Assembly: GCA_036262035.1 (NCBI GenBank)
Contig: DATAJS010000001.1
Span: 216,868 to 280,867, forward strand
Length of the DNA stretch: 64,000 bases
Origin: Burkholderiales bacterium
Lineage (GTDB): Bacteria > Pseudomonadota > Gammaproteobacteria > Burkholderiales > SG8-41
Direction of reading: 5' to 3'
The notes beneath the pieces are model-generated. The model did no database searches. It was not told the origin of the DNA and saw nothing but the letters and a program-made list of their open reading frames with translations. This document shows positions 1 to 8,160 of the stretch, piece after piece. Numbering within the stretch: position 1 is the first letter of the stretch; the number at the start of each line of letters is the position of its first letter. Made by a program: the position numbers and the translations under genes.

Positions 1-155
1 AAATGGAAGAGGCCTATCAGGCCGAGCGCGAGCGCGCTCTGGGTGAGGTCGTAGGTCTGCCAGCCCACCGCGACGACGAGCATCTGGTAAGCCAGCACCG
101 TGGCGGTTTCGCCGATCCAGAAGCGCGTGAATGCGGGGCGCTTCAGTGAGGACAT
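1..155 (-). CDS. MFS transporter, N-terminal part only
   Basis: Only the first 51 codons lie in the window; the gene runs off the left edge. The start is the ATG whose complement is at 153-155. The visible peptide starts MSSLKRPAFTRFWIGE and continues into a hydrophobic segment (ATVLAYQMLVVAVGW) followed by YDLTQSALALGLIGL. This is typical of the first helix and first loop of major facilitator transporters of the EntS/MFS_3 type, which export small molecules across the inner membrane. The substrate cannot be told from this fragment. It is divergent from the ferritin-like gene at 230. Confidence 0.7.
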   Translation of the reverse strand, partial: MSSLKRPAFTRFWIGETATVLAYQMLVVAVGWQTYDLTQSALALGLIGLFH

Positions 156-229
156 CGCGGGGGCATGCCGGTTGCTGTTCGCATGTGTCGCCGGGTGTGT
201 TCCGGCATTGAAAGCGAACCGGAGTATAG

Positions 230-820
230 ATGGCCCCAGCGCAATTCAGGGAACTGCTGCTGCAATCGCTCGAGCACGAGCGCGGCGGCGTGATCGTCTA
301 CCAGACCGCGCTCGAGTGCGCGGTGAACGGCGATCTGCGCAAGGAATGGAAAAAATACCTGCAGCAGACCGAAAAACACGTCGAGCTGCTGACCGGCGCC
401 TGCGAAGCGCTCGGACTCGATCCGGACGAGATGACGCCGGGCCGCAAGATCGTGCAGCACAACGGCAAGTCGCTGGTCGTCGCGATGAAGATGGCGCTCG
501 CGGCGAACGATCCCCCCGCCGCCGAGCTCGTCGCGTGCGAGTGCGTCGTGCTGGCGGAGACCAAGGACCACTTCGACTGGGAGCTCATCGGCGAATGCGC
601 CAAAGCGCTCGACGGCGACCCGCGCGATGCGCTGATGCAGGCGTACGAGGCGGTCGAAGACGAAGAGGACGAACACCTGTACCACACCAAAGGCTGGTGC
701 CGCGAGCTATGGCTGAAGGCGCTCGGGCTCGAAGCGGTGCTGCCGCCGCCCGAGGAGAAGAAGGACGTGAAGACGGCGGTGGAAGCGGCGCAGGAAGAGA
801 AGAAACGGAAGAAGGCGTGA
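230..820 (+). CDS. Ferritin-like domain protein
   Basis: A 196-residue mostly helical, acidic protein. Glu/His pairs fall where a four-helix diiron bundle would place them: an E-H-E cluster near residues 15-17, E48 and H50 in helix two, a CECVVLAETKDHFDWE stretch in the middle, and EDEEDEH around 150. The last 30 residues are Lys/Glu rich and probably disordered. The start ATG has GGAG a few bases upstream. It stands alone, with repeats downstream. Family assignment rests on the helical Glu/His pattern. Whether it binds iron or only keeps the fold is not visible. A rubrerythrin-like or bacterioferritin-associated role near the catalase gene is plausible but inferred. Confidence 0.6.
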   Translation: MAPAQFRELLLQSLEHERGGVIVYQTALECAVNGDLRKEWKKYLQQTEKHVELLTGACEALGLDPDEMTPGRKIVQHNGKSLVVAMKMALAANDPPAAELVACECVVLAETKDHFDWELIGECAKALDGDPRDALMQAYEAVEDEEDEHLYHTKGWCRELWLKALGLEAVLPPPEEKKDVKTAVEAAQEEKKRKKA

Positions 821-844
821 ACGGGTGAACGGGTGAAAAAGGTC

Positions 845-922
845 GTCGTCCCCGCGTAGGCGGGGACCCATGTTGACCCTCAACTGCAAAAAATGGATTC
901 CCGCCTTCGCGGGAATGACGAC
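845..922. repeat. Pair of dRS3-like palindromic repeats
   Basis: Two short imperfect palindromes occur in tandem. One is of the type GTCCCCGCG-N-GGCGGGGACCCA (about 845-870). The other is TGGATTCCCGCCTTCGCGGGAATGACG-like (about 894-922). They lie in opposite orientation and close the gap between the convergent ferritin-like and catalase genes. The core ATTCCC-N8-GGGAAT is that of the Neisseria dRS3 element. A transcription-termination role is possible. Confidence 0.7.
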
Positions 923-926
923 TCCC

Positions 927-3350
927 TTAAACAACCGGCGGATCGGTCTCCCGCTCGAACACCCGATGCCGCGTCAGCACATCGACGAACTGCTTCAACG
1001 CCGCGTCGGTATTCGCGCCGTCCGAGTGGATCACCCCCGGGTCCTTGCCGCCGTTCGGGAGCATCAAAGGCACCCGCGCCTCTTCCAGTAACGTCGTCGC
1101 GCTCGCGCCGAAGAACAGCATCGGCTTGCAGTGCCGATACTGGTCCTTGATGAACTCGATCGCATGCCCGCTCTCCACGAGCATCTCGGTCGCGGCGTCG
1201 CCGCCGGGGACGATCATCGCGTCCCACAGCACCGAAGGCGCGGCTTCCATGCTCACCTCGATCTCGATGGGATCGCCGGACTCGCTGGCGGCCTGGCCGA
1301 GCGTGATTCCGACATAGCGCGGCACCGCACCCTGTGCGACGAGGCTCGCGTGCGTCGCGCGCGCGACTGCGCCGTCGACGCCGTCGGCGACCAGGATCGC
1401 GATGCGCCGCGTGCGGATGCCGGTCTGCCCCGGGCGTGAAAGCAGCGACAGCGCGCCGGACGTCGTCACTTCCGCCTTCGGATCGCGCTTGAGCACTTTC
1501 GGCAAAGGATCGGGCAGCGCCGCCATCCCCAGACCTTCGGCCACGGCCTGTGCGAACGCCTCGTCGACGTTGCGTAAGCCCGCCACCATGCGCTCGCGCA
1601 CCGCGCTCACCTGTACCTTGGTCAGCTCGAAGCGGAATGCGCGGACGATGTGCTGCTTCTCGACGTCGGTCTGGCTGTTGTAAAACAGCTTGGCCTGGTT
1701 GTAGTGCTCGGCGAAGCGCTCCGGCTTGCCGCGCACCTTGTTCTCCTCCATGGGCTCGGGGAACGAGCGGAAACCCGTCATGCCCGCCTGATACGGACAA
1801 CCGCCGCCGAGCGAGTTCGGCTCGTAGGCGACGCGGCCGCGATTGATCTCCTGGCGGTGCATGCCGTCGCGCTGGTTATTGTGCGCCTGCGCCACCGGCG
1901 CGTTGATCGGGATCTCGTGGAAGTTCGGGCCGCCGAGCCGCGAGATCTGCGTGTCCACGTACGAATGGATGCGGCCCGCCAGCAGCGGATCGTTGCTGAA
2001 GTCGATCCCGGGCACGATGTGCGCGGTGCAGAACGCGACCTGCTCGGTCTCCGCGAAGAAATTATCGGGGTTGCGGTTCAGCACCATGCGCCCGATCGGC
2101 CGCAGCGGAACGAGCTCCTCGGGGACGATCTTGGTCGAATCGAGGACGTCGAAGCTGAAGCGCTCGGCATCCTCCTCGGTGAAGATCTGAACGCCGAGCT
2201 CCCACTCGGGATACTCGCCCGCCTCGATCGCTTCCCACAGATCGCGGCGGTGGAAATCGGGATCGGCGCCCGAGATCTTCACGGCTTCGTCCCAGATCAC
2301 CGAATGCGTCCCGGCGAGCGGGTTCCAGTGGAACTTCACGAAGCGCGACTCGCCGGCTTCGTTGACGAAGCGGAACGTGTGTACCCCGAAGCCCTGCATC
2401 ATGCGGTAGGAGCGCGGGATCGCGCGGTCGGACATCACCCACATCAGCATGTGGGTGATCTCGGGCATGAGCGAGGCGAAATCCCAGAACGTGTCGTGCG
2501 CCGAGGCCGCCTGCGGCATCGCGTGGTGCGGCTCGGGCTTCACCGCGTGCACGAGGTCGGGAAACTTCATCGCGTCCTGGATGAAGAACACCGGGATGTT
2601 GTTGCCGACGAGGTCCCAGTTGCCTTCGTCGGTATAGAACTTGACCGCGAACCCGCGCACGTCGCGAGCAAGGTCGGTGGACCCGCGCTCGCCCGCGACG
2701 GTCGAGAAGCGCACGAACACCGGCGTGCGCTTGCCCGCTTCGGCGAAGATCGACGCGCGGGTGAGGTCCGTCAGCGGCTCGTAGCATTCGAAGTACCCAT
2801 GCGCGCCGGAGCCGCGCGCATGCACGACGCGCTCGGGAATGCGCTCGTGGTCGAAGTGCGTGATCTTCTCGCGCAGGATGAAATCTTCGAGGAGCGTCGG
2901 TCCGCGCAGGCCCGCTTTCAGCGAGTTCTGGTTGTCCGCGACCGGAACGCCCTGATTGGTCGTGAGCACGCGCCCGCCCGAGTCCACGCGCACGCGGTCG
3001 AGCGGACCGCTGGTCGGATTGAAGCTCGCCTGTGGATTGCCCTTCCCGACTTTCTCCGAGGCGTTCGTCTCGGTGAGCGTGCTGCCGCTCACCAGCGGGT
3101 GCGGCGGTTCCACACTCTGGCCGGTCGCAGGCTGCATCGCCGCGGCGTCGCCGAATTCGGAAGGTTTTGCAGCGTTGTGCGGAATGGATGCCGAAACCTG
3201 TTCGGTGCCGGCGATCTTCGCCGTCGCGGCATCGGTGATCGCGTCGGCACCGCCTTTGCGTGCCGGGCCGCTAACTGTCGCGCGCGAAGAAGTTTTCGCG
3301 GCATCGGCGGCGGCGTTGGAATCGGCGGGCGTTTTCTTGCGTGCGGCCAT
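927..3350 (-). CDS. katE: Large-subunit monofunctional catalase (HPII type)
   Basis: Haem catalase that dismutates hydrogen peroxide to water and oxygen in the cytoplasm. It has 807 residues, slightly longer than E. coli HPII (753), because of an Ala/Lys-rich N-terminal extension of about 110 residues. The catalytic His is H177 in [15 protein letters not shown], the catalytic Asn is in WDLVGNNIP (about 250), and the proximal haem Tyr is about Y464 in [18 protein letters not shown]. The C-terminal part from about 655 ([13 protein letters not shown], then [13 protein letters not shown] and [10 protein letters not shown]) is the flavodoxin/DJ-1-like domain that defines large-subunit catalases. 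It diverges from the phospholipase D gene across only 76 bp, which must hold both promoters. Confidence 0.97.
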   Translation of the reverse strand: MAARKKTPADSNAAADAAKTSSRATVSGPARKGGADAITDAATAKIAGTEQVSASIPHNAAKPSEFGDAAAMQPATGQSVEPPHPLVSGSTLTETNASEKVGKGNPQASFNPTSGPLDRVRVDSGGRVLTTNQGVPVADNQNSLKAGLRGPTLLEDFILREKITHFDHERIPERVVHARGSGAHGYFECYEPLTDLTRASIFAEAGKRTPVFVRFSTVAGERGSTDLARDVRGFAVKFYTDEGNWDLVGNNIPVFFIQDAMKFPDLVHAVKPEPHHAMPQAASAHDTFWDFASLMPEITHMLMWVMSDRAIPRSYRMMQGFGVHTFRFVNEAGESRFVKFHWNPLAGTHSVIWDEAVKISGADPDFHRRDLWEAIEAGEYPEWELGVQIFTEEDAERFSFDVLDSTKIVPEELVPLRPIGRMVLNRNPDNFFAETEQVAFCTAHIVPGIDFSNDPLLAGRIHSYVDTQISRLGGPNFHEIPINAPVAQAHNNQRDGMHRQEINRGRVAYEPNSLGGGCPYQAGMTGFRSFPEPMEENKVRGKPERFAEHYNQAKLFYNSQTDVEKQHIVRAFRFELTKVQVSAVRERMVAGLRNVDEAFAQAVAEGLGMAALPDPLPKVLKRDPKAEVTTSGALSLLSRPGQTGIRTRRIAILVADGVDGAVARATHASLVAQGAVPRYVGITLGQAASESGDPIEIEVSMEAAPSVLWDAMIVPGGDAATEMLVESGHAIEFIKDQYRHCKPMLFFGASATTLLEEARVPLMLPNGGKDPGVIHSDGANTDAALKQFVDVLTRHRVFERETDPPVV

Positions 3351-3426
3351 CGGGGTCCCTTCCTTGAGAACGAGCCCGTCGGCAGCAACCCGTATGCCCG
3401 TGCGCGCCCGCTACAATCCCAGCCCC

Positions 3427-4722
3427 ATGAAGAAACCAAAGAGCAATCGCAAGCGGTGGCCGCTCAACATCGCGATGGCAGTGATCGCCACGCTGTCGGT
3501 GACGCTCATCGCGATGAACTTCGTGGCGACCGAGAAGAAGATCAAGGAGCAGGTCCGTCACGAGTACTCGGTCGACGATCCGCAGTTCACGCGCACGATC
3601 GGGGTCCTGCTCGGTCCTGCGCTGGTCGGCGGCAACAAGGTGGAGACGCTGCTCAACGGCGAAGGGATATTCCCGCCGATGCTGGAAGCGATCCGCTCGG
3701 CGAAAAAGACCATCACCTTCGAGACTTACATCTACTGGTCGGGCGACGTAGGGAAAGCGTTCGCCGACGCGCTGTCGGAGCGCGCGAAGAGCGGCGTGAA
3801 AGTCCACGTCATCCTCGACTGGATCGGCAGCAACAAGATGGACGACGCGCAGCTCGAAGCGATGCGGCGCGCAGGCGTGGAAGTCGAGCGCTATCACAAA
3901 CCGAAGTGGTACACGATCAACCGCCTCAACAACCGCACGCACCGGAAGCTGCTCGTGGTCGACGGTCGCATCGGTTTCACCGGCGGCGTCGGCATCGCCG
4001 ACAAGTGGTCGGGCGACGCGCAGGACGCCGATCACTGGCGCGACACGCACTACCGCATCGAAGGCCCTGCCGTCGCTCAGATGCAGGCGGCGTTCATGGA
4101 CAACTGGACCAAGATCACCGGCAAGGTGCTGCACACGCCCGATTATTTCCCCGAGCTCCCGCCGGCCGGCACCCAGCGGGCGCAGGTGTTCCAGAGCTCG
4201 ATCGAAGGCGGCGCCGAGAGCATGCACCTCATGTATCTGCTCTCGATCGCCGCCGCGACGAAGACGATCCACCTCTCGATGGCGTATTTCGCGCCCGACG
4301 AGCCGGCGATGGAGACCCTGAAGGCCGCCATCAGGCGCGGCGTCAAAGTGCGGATGATCCTGCCCGGCCCGATCACTGATGCGCAGCTCGTGCAGGATGC
4401 GTCACGGGCGAAATGGGGAGAGCTTCTGGAGCTGGGCGCGGAGATCTGGCGCTACCAGCCGACGATGTTCCATTGCAAGGTGCTGGTCGTCGACGGGGTG
4501 TGGTCTTCGGTCGGCTCGACGAACTTCGATCCGCGGTCGTTCAGGCTGAACGACGAGGCGAACCTCAACGTCTACGACCGCGAGGTGGCGGCGAGGCAGA
4601 TCGCGGATTTCGAGAAGGACGTGGCGAAGTCGAAGCGGGTGACGCTCGAAGAATGGCGGGAGCGGCCGTGGACCGAGAAGCTGAAAGAGAAAGCGGCGTT
4701 ATTGGTGGGTCCGCAGCTCTAG
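3427..4722 (+). CDS. Phospholipase D-family protein, cardiolipin synthase-like
   Basis: A 431-residue protein with two HKD motifs of the PLD superfamily: HRKLLVVDGRIGFTGG near residue 172 and HCKVLVVDGVWSSVGSTN near residue 349. The two sites form one active centre, which in cardiolipin synthases joins two phosphatidylglycerols. A single transmembrane segment (about residues 14-35, WPLNIAMAVIATLSVTLIAM) anchors it in the inner membrane. An in-frame reading continues far upstream, inside the catalase antisense, but the ATG at 3427 is chosen because the membrane anchor begins there and the catalase promoter region lies before it. ClsB/ClsC-like is the closest description. A general phosphatidyltransferase cannot be excluded. 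Confidence 0.88.
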   Translation: MKKPKSNRKRWPLNIAMAVIATLSVTLIAMNFVATEKKIKEQVRHEYSVDDPQFTRTIGVLLGPALVGGNKVETLLNGEGIFPPMLEAIRSAKKTITFETYIYWSGDVGKAFADALSERAKSGVKVHVILDWIGSNKMDDAQLEAMRRAGVEVERYHKPKWYTINRLNNRTHRKLLVVDGRIGFTGGVGIADKWSGDAQDADHWRDTHYRIEGPAVAQMQAAFMDNWTKITGKVLHTPDYFPELPPAGTQRAQVFQSSIEGGAESMHLMYLLSIAAATKTIHLSMAYFAPDEPAMETLKAAIRRGVKVRMILPGPITDAQLVQDASRAKWGELLELGAEIWRYQPTMFHCKVLVVDGVWSSVGSTNFDPRSFRLNDEANLNVYDREVAARQIADFEKDVAKSKRVTLEEWRERPWTEKLKEKAALLVGPQL

Positions 4723-4728
4723 GCTACC

Positions 4729-4757
4729 CGTCGTCCTGGCGAAGGCCAGCACCCATT
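4729..4757. repeat. dRS3-like palindrome
   Basis: Imperfect palindrome of the GTCGTCCTGGCGAAGGCCAG-CACCCAT type, directly after the phospholipase D stop codon. It is a diverged relative of the repeats at 845 and 33060-33140. Confidence 0.55.
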
Positions 4758-4841
4758 TTGAGCAAGCCCCGGTTCAAAGCAGGGAAGAACAAGGTCGCCA
4801 AGCGGCCTCTATCGCCGGTCGCACTTTCGCAATGAGCGGCT

Positions 4842-4874
4842 GGGTCTGACCCCGGCTCTATCGGGGTCAGACCC
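4842..4874. terminator. Perfect 13-bp hairpin between convergent genes
   Basis: GGGTCTGACCCCG (4842-4854) and its exact complement CGGGGTCAGACCC (4862-4874) are separated by 7 nt. The hairpin lies between the converging phospholipase D and pirin genes and can fold in both transcripts. There is no strong U tract, so it may be a repeat element with a secondary termination role. The same element recurs at 38853-38926 and 53981-54013. Confidence 0.6.
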
Positions 4875-4881
4875 TGGTTCT

Positions 4882-5745
4882 TCACGCCTTTTCGAACGCG
4901 CTCGCCAGCGCCCCCGACTGATAGTCCCGCAGCGCCTGCTCGATCTCCTCGCGCGTGTTCATCACGAACGGACCGTACTGCACGACCGGCTCGTGCAGCG
5001 GCTTCGCGGCGAGCACGAGCGCGCGCGCGCCTTCGGCGCCCGCTTCGAGCTCGAGAGCGTCGCCATCCGAGAGCATGCCGCCGTGGCCGCGGGGCAGCGT
5101 GCGATCGCCGATGACGACCGAGCCTTCGTACGGATACACGTACGCGTTGTAGCCCTGCTTCACCGGCAGCGACACCGTCCCGTTCGCCGGCAGCGCGACG
5201 TCGAGGTACAGCGGGTCGGTCGTCACACCCTGGATCGGTCCCGCGGCGTCCCTGCCGTCGATCGCGATCGTGCCGGCGATCACTTTCACCGCGCCGCCGT
5301 TCCTCAGCGCCACGCTCAAGATCTCCGAAGCGTCGATGTCGCGATACCCCGCCGTCTTCATCTTCTCGGCCGCCGGCAGGTTGATCCAGAGCTGGAAGCC
5401 GCGCATGCGCCCTTCCTCCTGCTGCGGCATCTCGGAATGGATGATGCCGCGGCCCGCGGTCATCCACTGCACGCCGCCGCTCTTGAGATCGCCGCGATTG
5501 CCGAGATGGTCCTCGTGCAGCATGTGGCCGTCGAGCAGATACGTGACCGTCTCGAAGCCGCGGTGCGGATGCGCCGGGAAGCCCGCGATGTAATCGCCGG
5601 GGTTCTCGGACGAGAACTCGTCGAGCATCAGGAACGGGTCGTGATACAGCCCGCGCTGCGAGCCGAGGCTGCGGCGCAGCTTCACGCCCGCCCCATCGCT
5701 GGTGGCAACCGACTGGATCACGCTCTTAACGGTTCTGGTGGTCAT
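4882..5745 (-). CDS. Pirin family protein
   Basis: A 287-residue bicupin. The N-terminal cupin carries the metal-binding signature HPHRGFETVTYLLDG (about residues 58-73) and SGGVQWMTAGRGIIHSEMP (about 89-107), with the expected three His and one Glu. Bacterial pirins bind Fe or Cu and often show quercetin 2,3-dioxygenase activity; some act as redox-sensing partners of metabolic enzymes. Length is normal for the family. The start ATG has GAAGGAG five bases upstream. It is followed, after a repeat, by the azoreductase on the same strand, suggesting a shared stress role, though the repeat between them argues against tight operon coupling. Confidence 0.92.
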   Translation of the reverse strand: MTTRTVKSVIQSVATSDGAGVKLRRSLGSQRGLYHDPFLMLDEFSSENPGDYIAGFPAHPHRGFETVTYLLDGHMLHEDHLGNRGDLKSGGVQWMTAGRGIIHSEMPQQEEGRMRGFQLWINLPAAEKMKTAGYRDIDASEILSVALRNGGAVKVIAGTIAIDGRDAAGPIQGVTTDPLYLDVALPANGTVSLPVKQGYNAYVYPYEGSVVIGDRTLPRGHGGMLSDGDALELEAGAEGARALVLAAKPLHEPVVQYGPFVMNTREEIEQALRDYQSGALASAFEKA

Positions 5746-5763
5746 CTCTACTCCTTCAAAAGC

Positions 5764-5882
5764 TATTTAACCGCCAAGGACGCAAAGGACGCAAAGGACG
5801 CCAAGGAAGGGCTAAGCATCGCGAACACATGACGACTCGGTGCTAATCAACCTTTGCGTCCTTTGCGTCCTTTGCGGTCAAT
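5764..5882. repeat. Long inverted repeat with tandem CGCAAAGGA units
   Basis: The left arm (about 5765-5806) reads AACCGCCAAGGACGCAAAGG and continues with further GACGCAAAG units about every 9 bp. The right arm (about 5849-5882) is the reverse complement (CCTTTGCGTCCTTTGCGTCC, then TTTGCGGTCAA). About 40 bp of unrelated sequence lies between. It fills the space between azoR and pirin. Further arms of this family occur at 14473, 17668, 18045, 18188 and 20020. Confidence 0.8.
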
Positions 5883-5889
5883 CATGCCT

Positions 5890-6519
5890 TTAAGCCGCCT
5901 GCTTCCATTCCGTCGCCGTCAGCGCTTCGATTTGCTCGCGCGCTTTGGTCAGCGCCGATTCGCGCGTCGCTTCGCCGATCGCGAGGCCTTCGGCGTACAC
6001 GAACTCGACGTCGGTGATGCCGAGGAATGCGAGGAAGCCGCGCACGTAGGCAGTCTGAGTATCTTGGGGCGTACCCGCGTAAATTCCACCCCGCGCCGCC
6101 AGCACGTATGCCTTCTTGCCCGTCAGCAAGCCCAAAGCGCCGCTCTCGGTGTAGCGGAACGTCACGCCGGCGCGCGCGATGTGGTCGAAGTACGCCTTGA
6201 GCGTCGACGGCACGCCGAAGTTGTAGAGCGGCAGGCCGAGCACGATCACGTCGGCCGCTTTGAGCTCGTCGATCAGGCCGTCCGAATACTCGAGGACCGC
6301 CCTCTGCTCGGCCGTGCGCTCTTCCGGCTTCGACAGGAACGCCCCGAAACGCTCGGCCGTCAGGTGCGGCACCGGATCGGCGGCGAGATCTCGCACCATC
6401 ACGTCGGCGCCGGGATTGGCGGCGCGCCAGTTGGCGACGAAGGCATCGGCGAGGCGGCTGGAATGGCCGGCGGTGGAATTGAGGCTCGAATTCAGTTGCA
6501 GCAGGGTCCTGGTTTTCAT
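5890..6519 (-). CDS. azoR: FMN-dependent NADH-azoreductase
   Basis: A 209-residue flavodoxin-like quinone/azo reductase of the AzoR family, which uses NADH and bound FMN for two-electron reduction of quinones and azo dyes in the cytosol. The phosphate-binding start is LLQLNSSLNSTAGHSSRL. The FMN contact is LPLYNFGVPSTLKAYFDHI (about 99-117), and AARGGIYAG (about 144) is the usual second FMN loop. Start with GAGGTGAGCC ahead of ATG. It is divergent from a LysR regulator across a short AT-rich region with a perfect inverted repeat, so induction by that regulator, as in other azoR-lysR pairs, is likely. Confidence 0.92.
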   Translation of the reverse strand: MKTRTLLQLNSSLNSTAGHSSRLADAFVANWRAANPGADVMVRDLAADPVPHLTAERFGAFLSKPEERTAEQRAVLEYSDGLIDELKAADVIVLGLPLYNFGVPSTLKAYFDHIARAGVTFRYTESGALGLLTGKKAYVLAARGGIYAGTPQDTQTAYVRGFLAFLGITDVEFVYAEGLAIGEATRESALTKAREQIEALTATEWKQAA

Positions 6520-6561
6520 GGCTCACCTCACGTTGGTGTGTGAAGTGATTAAAGCATTTAC

Positions 6562-6607
6562 GCTTTCGATAAAAAACATCAAAATTTGAGCGTTATCTAT
6601 CGAAAGC
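6562..6607. promoter_or_regulatory. Inverted repeat in azoR-lysR divergent promoter
   Basis: GCTTTCGATA (6562-6571) and TATCGAAAGC (6598-6607) form a perfect 10-bp inverted repeat with a 26-bp AT-rich centre. The centre is far lower in GC than the surroundings. The right half sits 7 bp before the regulator's start codon, a position that suits autorepression and activation of the divergent azoR. The operator function is inferred from position and symmetry. Confidence 0.65.
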
Positions 6608-6614
6608 ATCGATC

Positions 6615-7541
6615 ATGGCCCAAAGCCCGCGCATCACCCTGGAGCAGTGGGAAGCGCTCGTCGCGGTCGTCGAGGCAGGCAGCTACGCCAAGGCCGCCGA
6701 GCGCATGAACAAGACGCAGTCGACGGTCACCTACGGCGTGCAGAAGATCGAGTCGCTGCTCGACGTCAAGGCGTTCGACATCGTCGGCCGCAAGGCGGTG
6801 CTGACGCCGACGGGACAGCTGCTCTACCGCCGCGCGCGCGTGCTGCTGGAGGAAGCCGGCGGGCTCGAGACCGCCGCACGGCGGCTGTCGGCCGGATGGG
6901 AAGCAGAGATCCGCGTCGCGATGGAGCACATCTTTCCCAACGTCGTGATGTTCGAGTGCCTCCAGCGCTTCGGCGAGGAGAGTCCGCACACGCACATCGA
7001 GCTCATCGAATCGGTGATCAGCGGCACCTCGGAGGCGCTGATCCAGGGCGTCGCCGATCTCGCGCTGACGCCGCTCGTGCCGCCGGGATTCTTCGGCGAA
7101 TCGCTGCTGCGGATGCGCCTGTTACCGGTGGTGAATCCCGAGCATGCGCTGATCAAGCTCGGCCGCGCGGTGACGCACGACGACCTGCGCAAGCATCGCC
7201 AGCTCGTCGTCAGGGAATCGGGGACGGTGCGCGTCACGCGGCTTTCGGTCGAGGCCGCGCAGCGCTGGACCGTGAGCCACATGGCGACCTCGATCCAGGC
7301 GGCGCGCATGGGCTACGGCTACGCGTGGCTGCCGGAAGAGAAGATCCGCGAGGAGCTCGCTGCGGGCGCGCTCGTGCCCCTGCCCCTGCGCGACGGCCGC
7401 GACCGCTACGCCGAGCTCTATCTCGTCTACGCCGACCGCGACGCCGCGGGTCCGGGCGTGCTCAGGCTCGGCGAGATCATCCGCGAGACCACGAGCCGCG
7501 TGTGCGCGCGCGAGCAGGCAAAAGCCGCGACAAAGAAATAA
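6615..7541 (+). CDS. LysR family transcriptional regulator
   Basis: A 308-residue regulator. The N-terminal winged helix-turn-helix is ITLEQWEALVAVVEAGSYAKAAERMNKTQSTVTYGVQKIESLL (residues about 6-48 in pieces), followed by a linker helix and a periplasmic-binding-protein-like effector domain. In the usual bacterial LysR helix-turn-helix the SxVSxxI core is kept here as STVTYGVQKIE. It is divergent from azoR and probably controls it through the repeat at 6562-6607. The effector is unknown; quinones or electrophiles would fit the target gene. The stop codon touches the inverted repeat at 7540-7591. Confidence 0.93.
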   Translation: MAQSPRITLEQWEALVAVVEAGSYAKAAERMNKTQSTVTYGVQKIESLLDVKAFDIVGRKAVLTPTGQLLYRRARVLLEEAGGLETAARRLSAGWEAEIRVAMEHIFPNVVMFECLQRFGEESPHTHIELIESVISGTSEALIQGVADLALTPLVPPGFFGESLLRMRLLPVVNPEHALIKLGRAVTHDDLRKHRQLVVRESGTVRVTRLSVEAAQRWTVSHMATSIQAARMGYGYAWLPEEKIREELAAGALVPLPLRDGRDRYAELYLVYADRDAAGPGVLRLGEIIRETTSRVCAREQAKAATKK

Positions 7542-7591
7542 TCCGGGTCAGAGTCACATTTCTGGCAGTTAAACTGACTCTGACCCGGATT
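7540..7591. terminator. 17-bp inverted repeat between convergent genes
   Basis: AATCCGGGTCAGAGTCA (about 7540-7556) and its exact complement (about 7575-7591) flank an 18-nt centre. The element fills the entire space between the regulator stop and the globin stop. A second copy with 18-bp arms is at 26124-26171, where it is not between convergent genes, so it is a mobile-type repeat that may also terminate transcription here. Confidence 0.65.
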
Positions 7592-7595
7592 TCGG

Positions 7596-8021
7596 TCAGC
7601 GCATCACGATATCGGTCTTCATCGGCCCCAGCACGCCGAGCAGCTCGTTTTTCTCGCGCGCCGGCACCTTGAGCTTGTCGAGCGACTTCACGAGGTCCTC
7701 GACGAGCGCGGCGAAGTGCGGGTCCTGCACGCCCATGCCCATGTGCGTGGTCTTCATGTCGCGGCCGGTGTAGGTGCACGGCCCGCCCGAGCCGGCGCAG
7801 ATCTGCTCGACGAGCAGGCGCTTCAGACGCGGGATGTCGGTGTTCGCGAAAAAGCCGTTGATGCGGGTGTCCGCCGCGACGTTCGCGACGAAATCGTCGA
7901 CGACCGCCGGCTTGCCGCCGAGCCGGTCGTAGAGGCTTTTGTCTGCCGCGTACACGTTCGCGGCGCACAGCACCAGCGCACTCACCGCCACCGCCCGGAT
8001 GATTCTTTTCACTGCTCGCAT
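7596..8021 (-). CDS. Exported group 1 truncated haemoglobin
   Basis: A 141-residue protein with a signal peptide (residues 1-26, [23 protein letters not shown]) followed by a globin domain: [20 protein letters not shown], then [18 protein letters not shown], the [17 protein letters not shown] segment with the proximal haem His, and the G/H helices. Group 1 truncated globins bind O2 or NO; this one would act in the periplasm. The ATG at 8021 is chosen over the GTG 18 bp upstream because AAGGAG lies 7 bp before it. It is convergent with the LysR gene. Two Cys in the E-F region could form a disulfide after export. Confidence 0.85.
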   Translation of the reverse strand: MRAVKRIIRAVAVSALVLCAANVYAADKSLYDRLGGKPAVVDDFVANVAADTRINGFFANTDIPRLKRLLVEQICAGSGGPCTYTGRDMKTTHMGMGVQDPHFAALVEDLVKSLDKLKVPAREKNELLGVLGPMKTDIVMR

Positions 8022-8160
8022 GGTCTTCTCCTTGCCCACGTGGAAGAACCCTCGTCATGGAGGGGCCGCGACGTATACGGGCGGGAGCGGCGGTTGGATG
8101 AGAGAATGCCGGCGTGAGCAGCTGCCTCACGCGCTCCGGCAAAGGGAAACCTGACGACCG

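Noticed and set aside
1650..4379. Long open frame (909 codons) on the plus strand across the catalase gene
   Set aside because: It is antisense to katE and then out of frame with the phospholipase D gene. Arg/His/Val-rich translation without any motif is typical of a GC-rich shadow frame.
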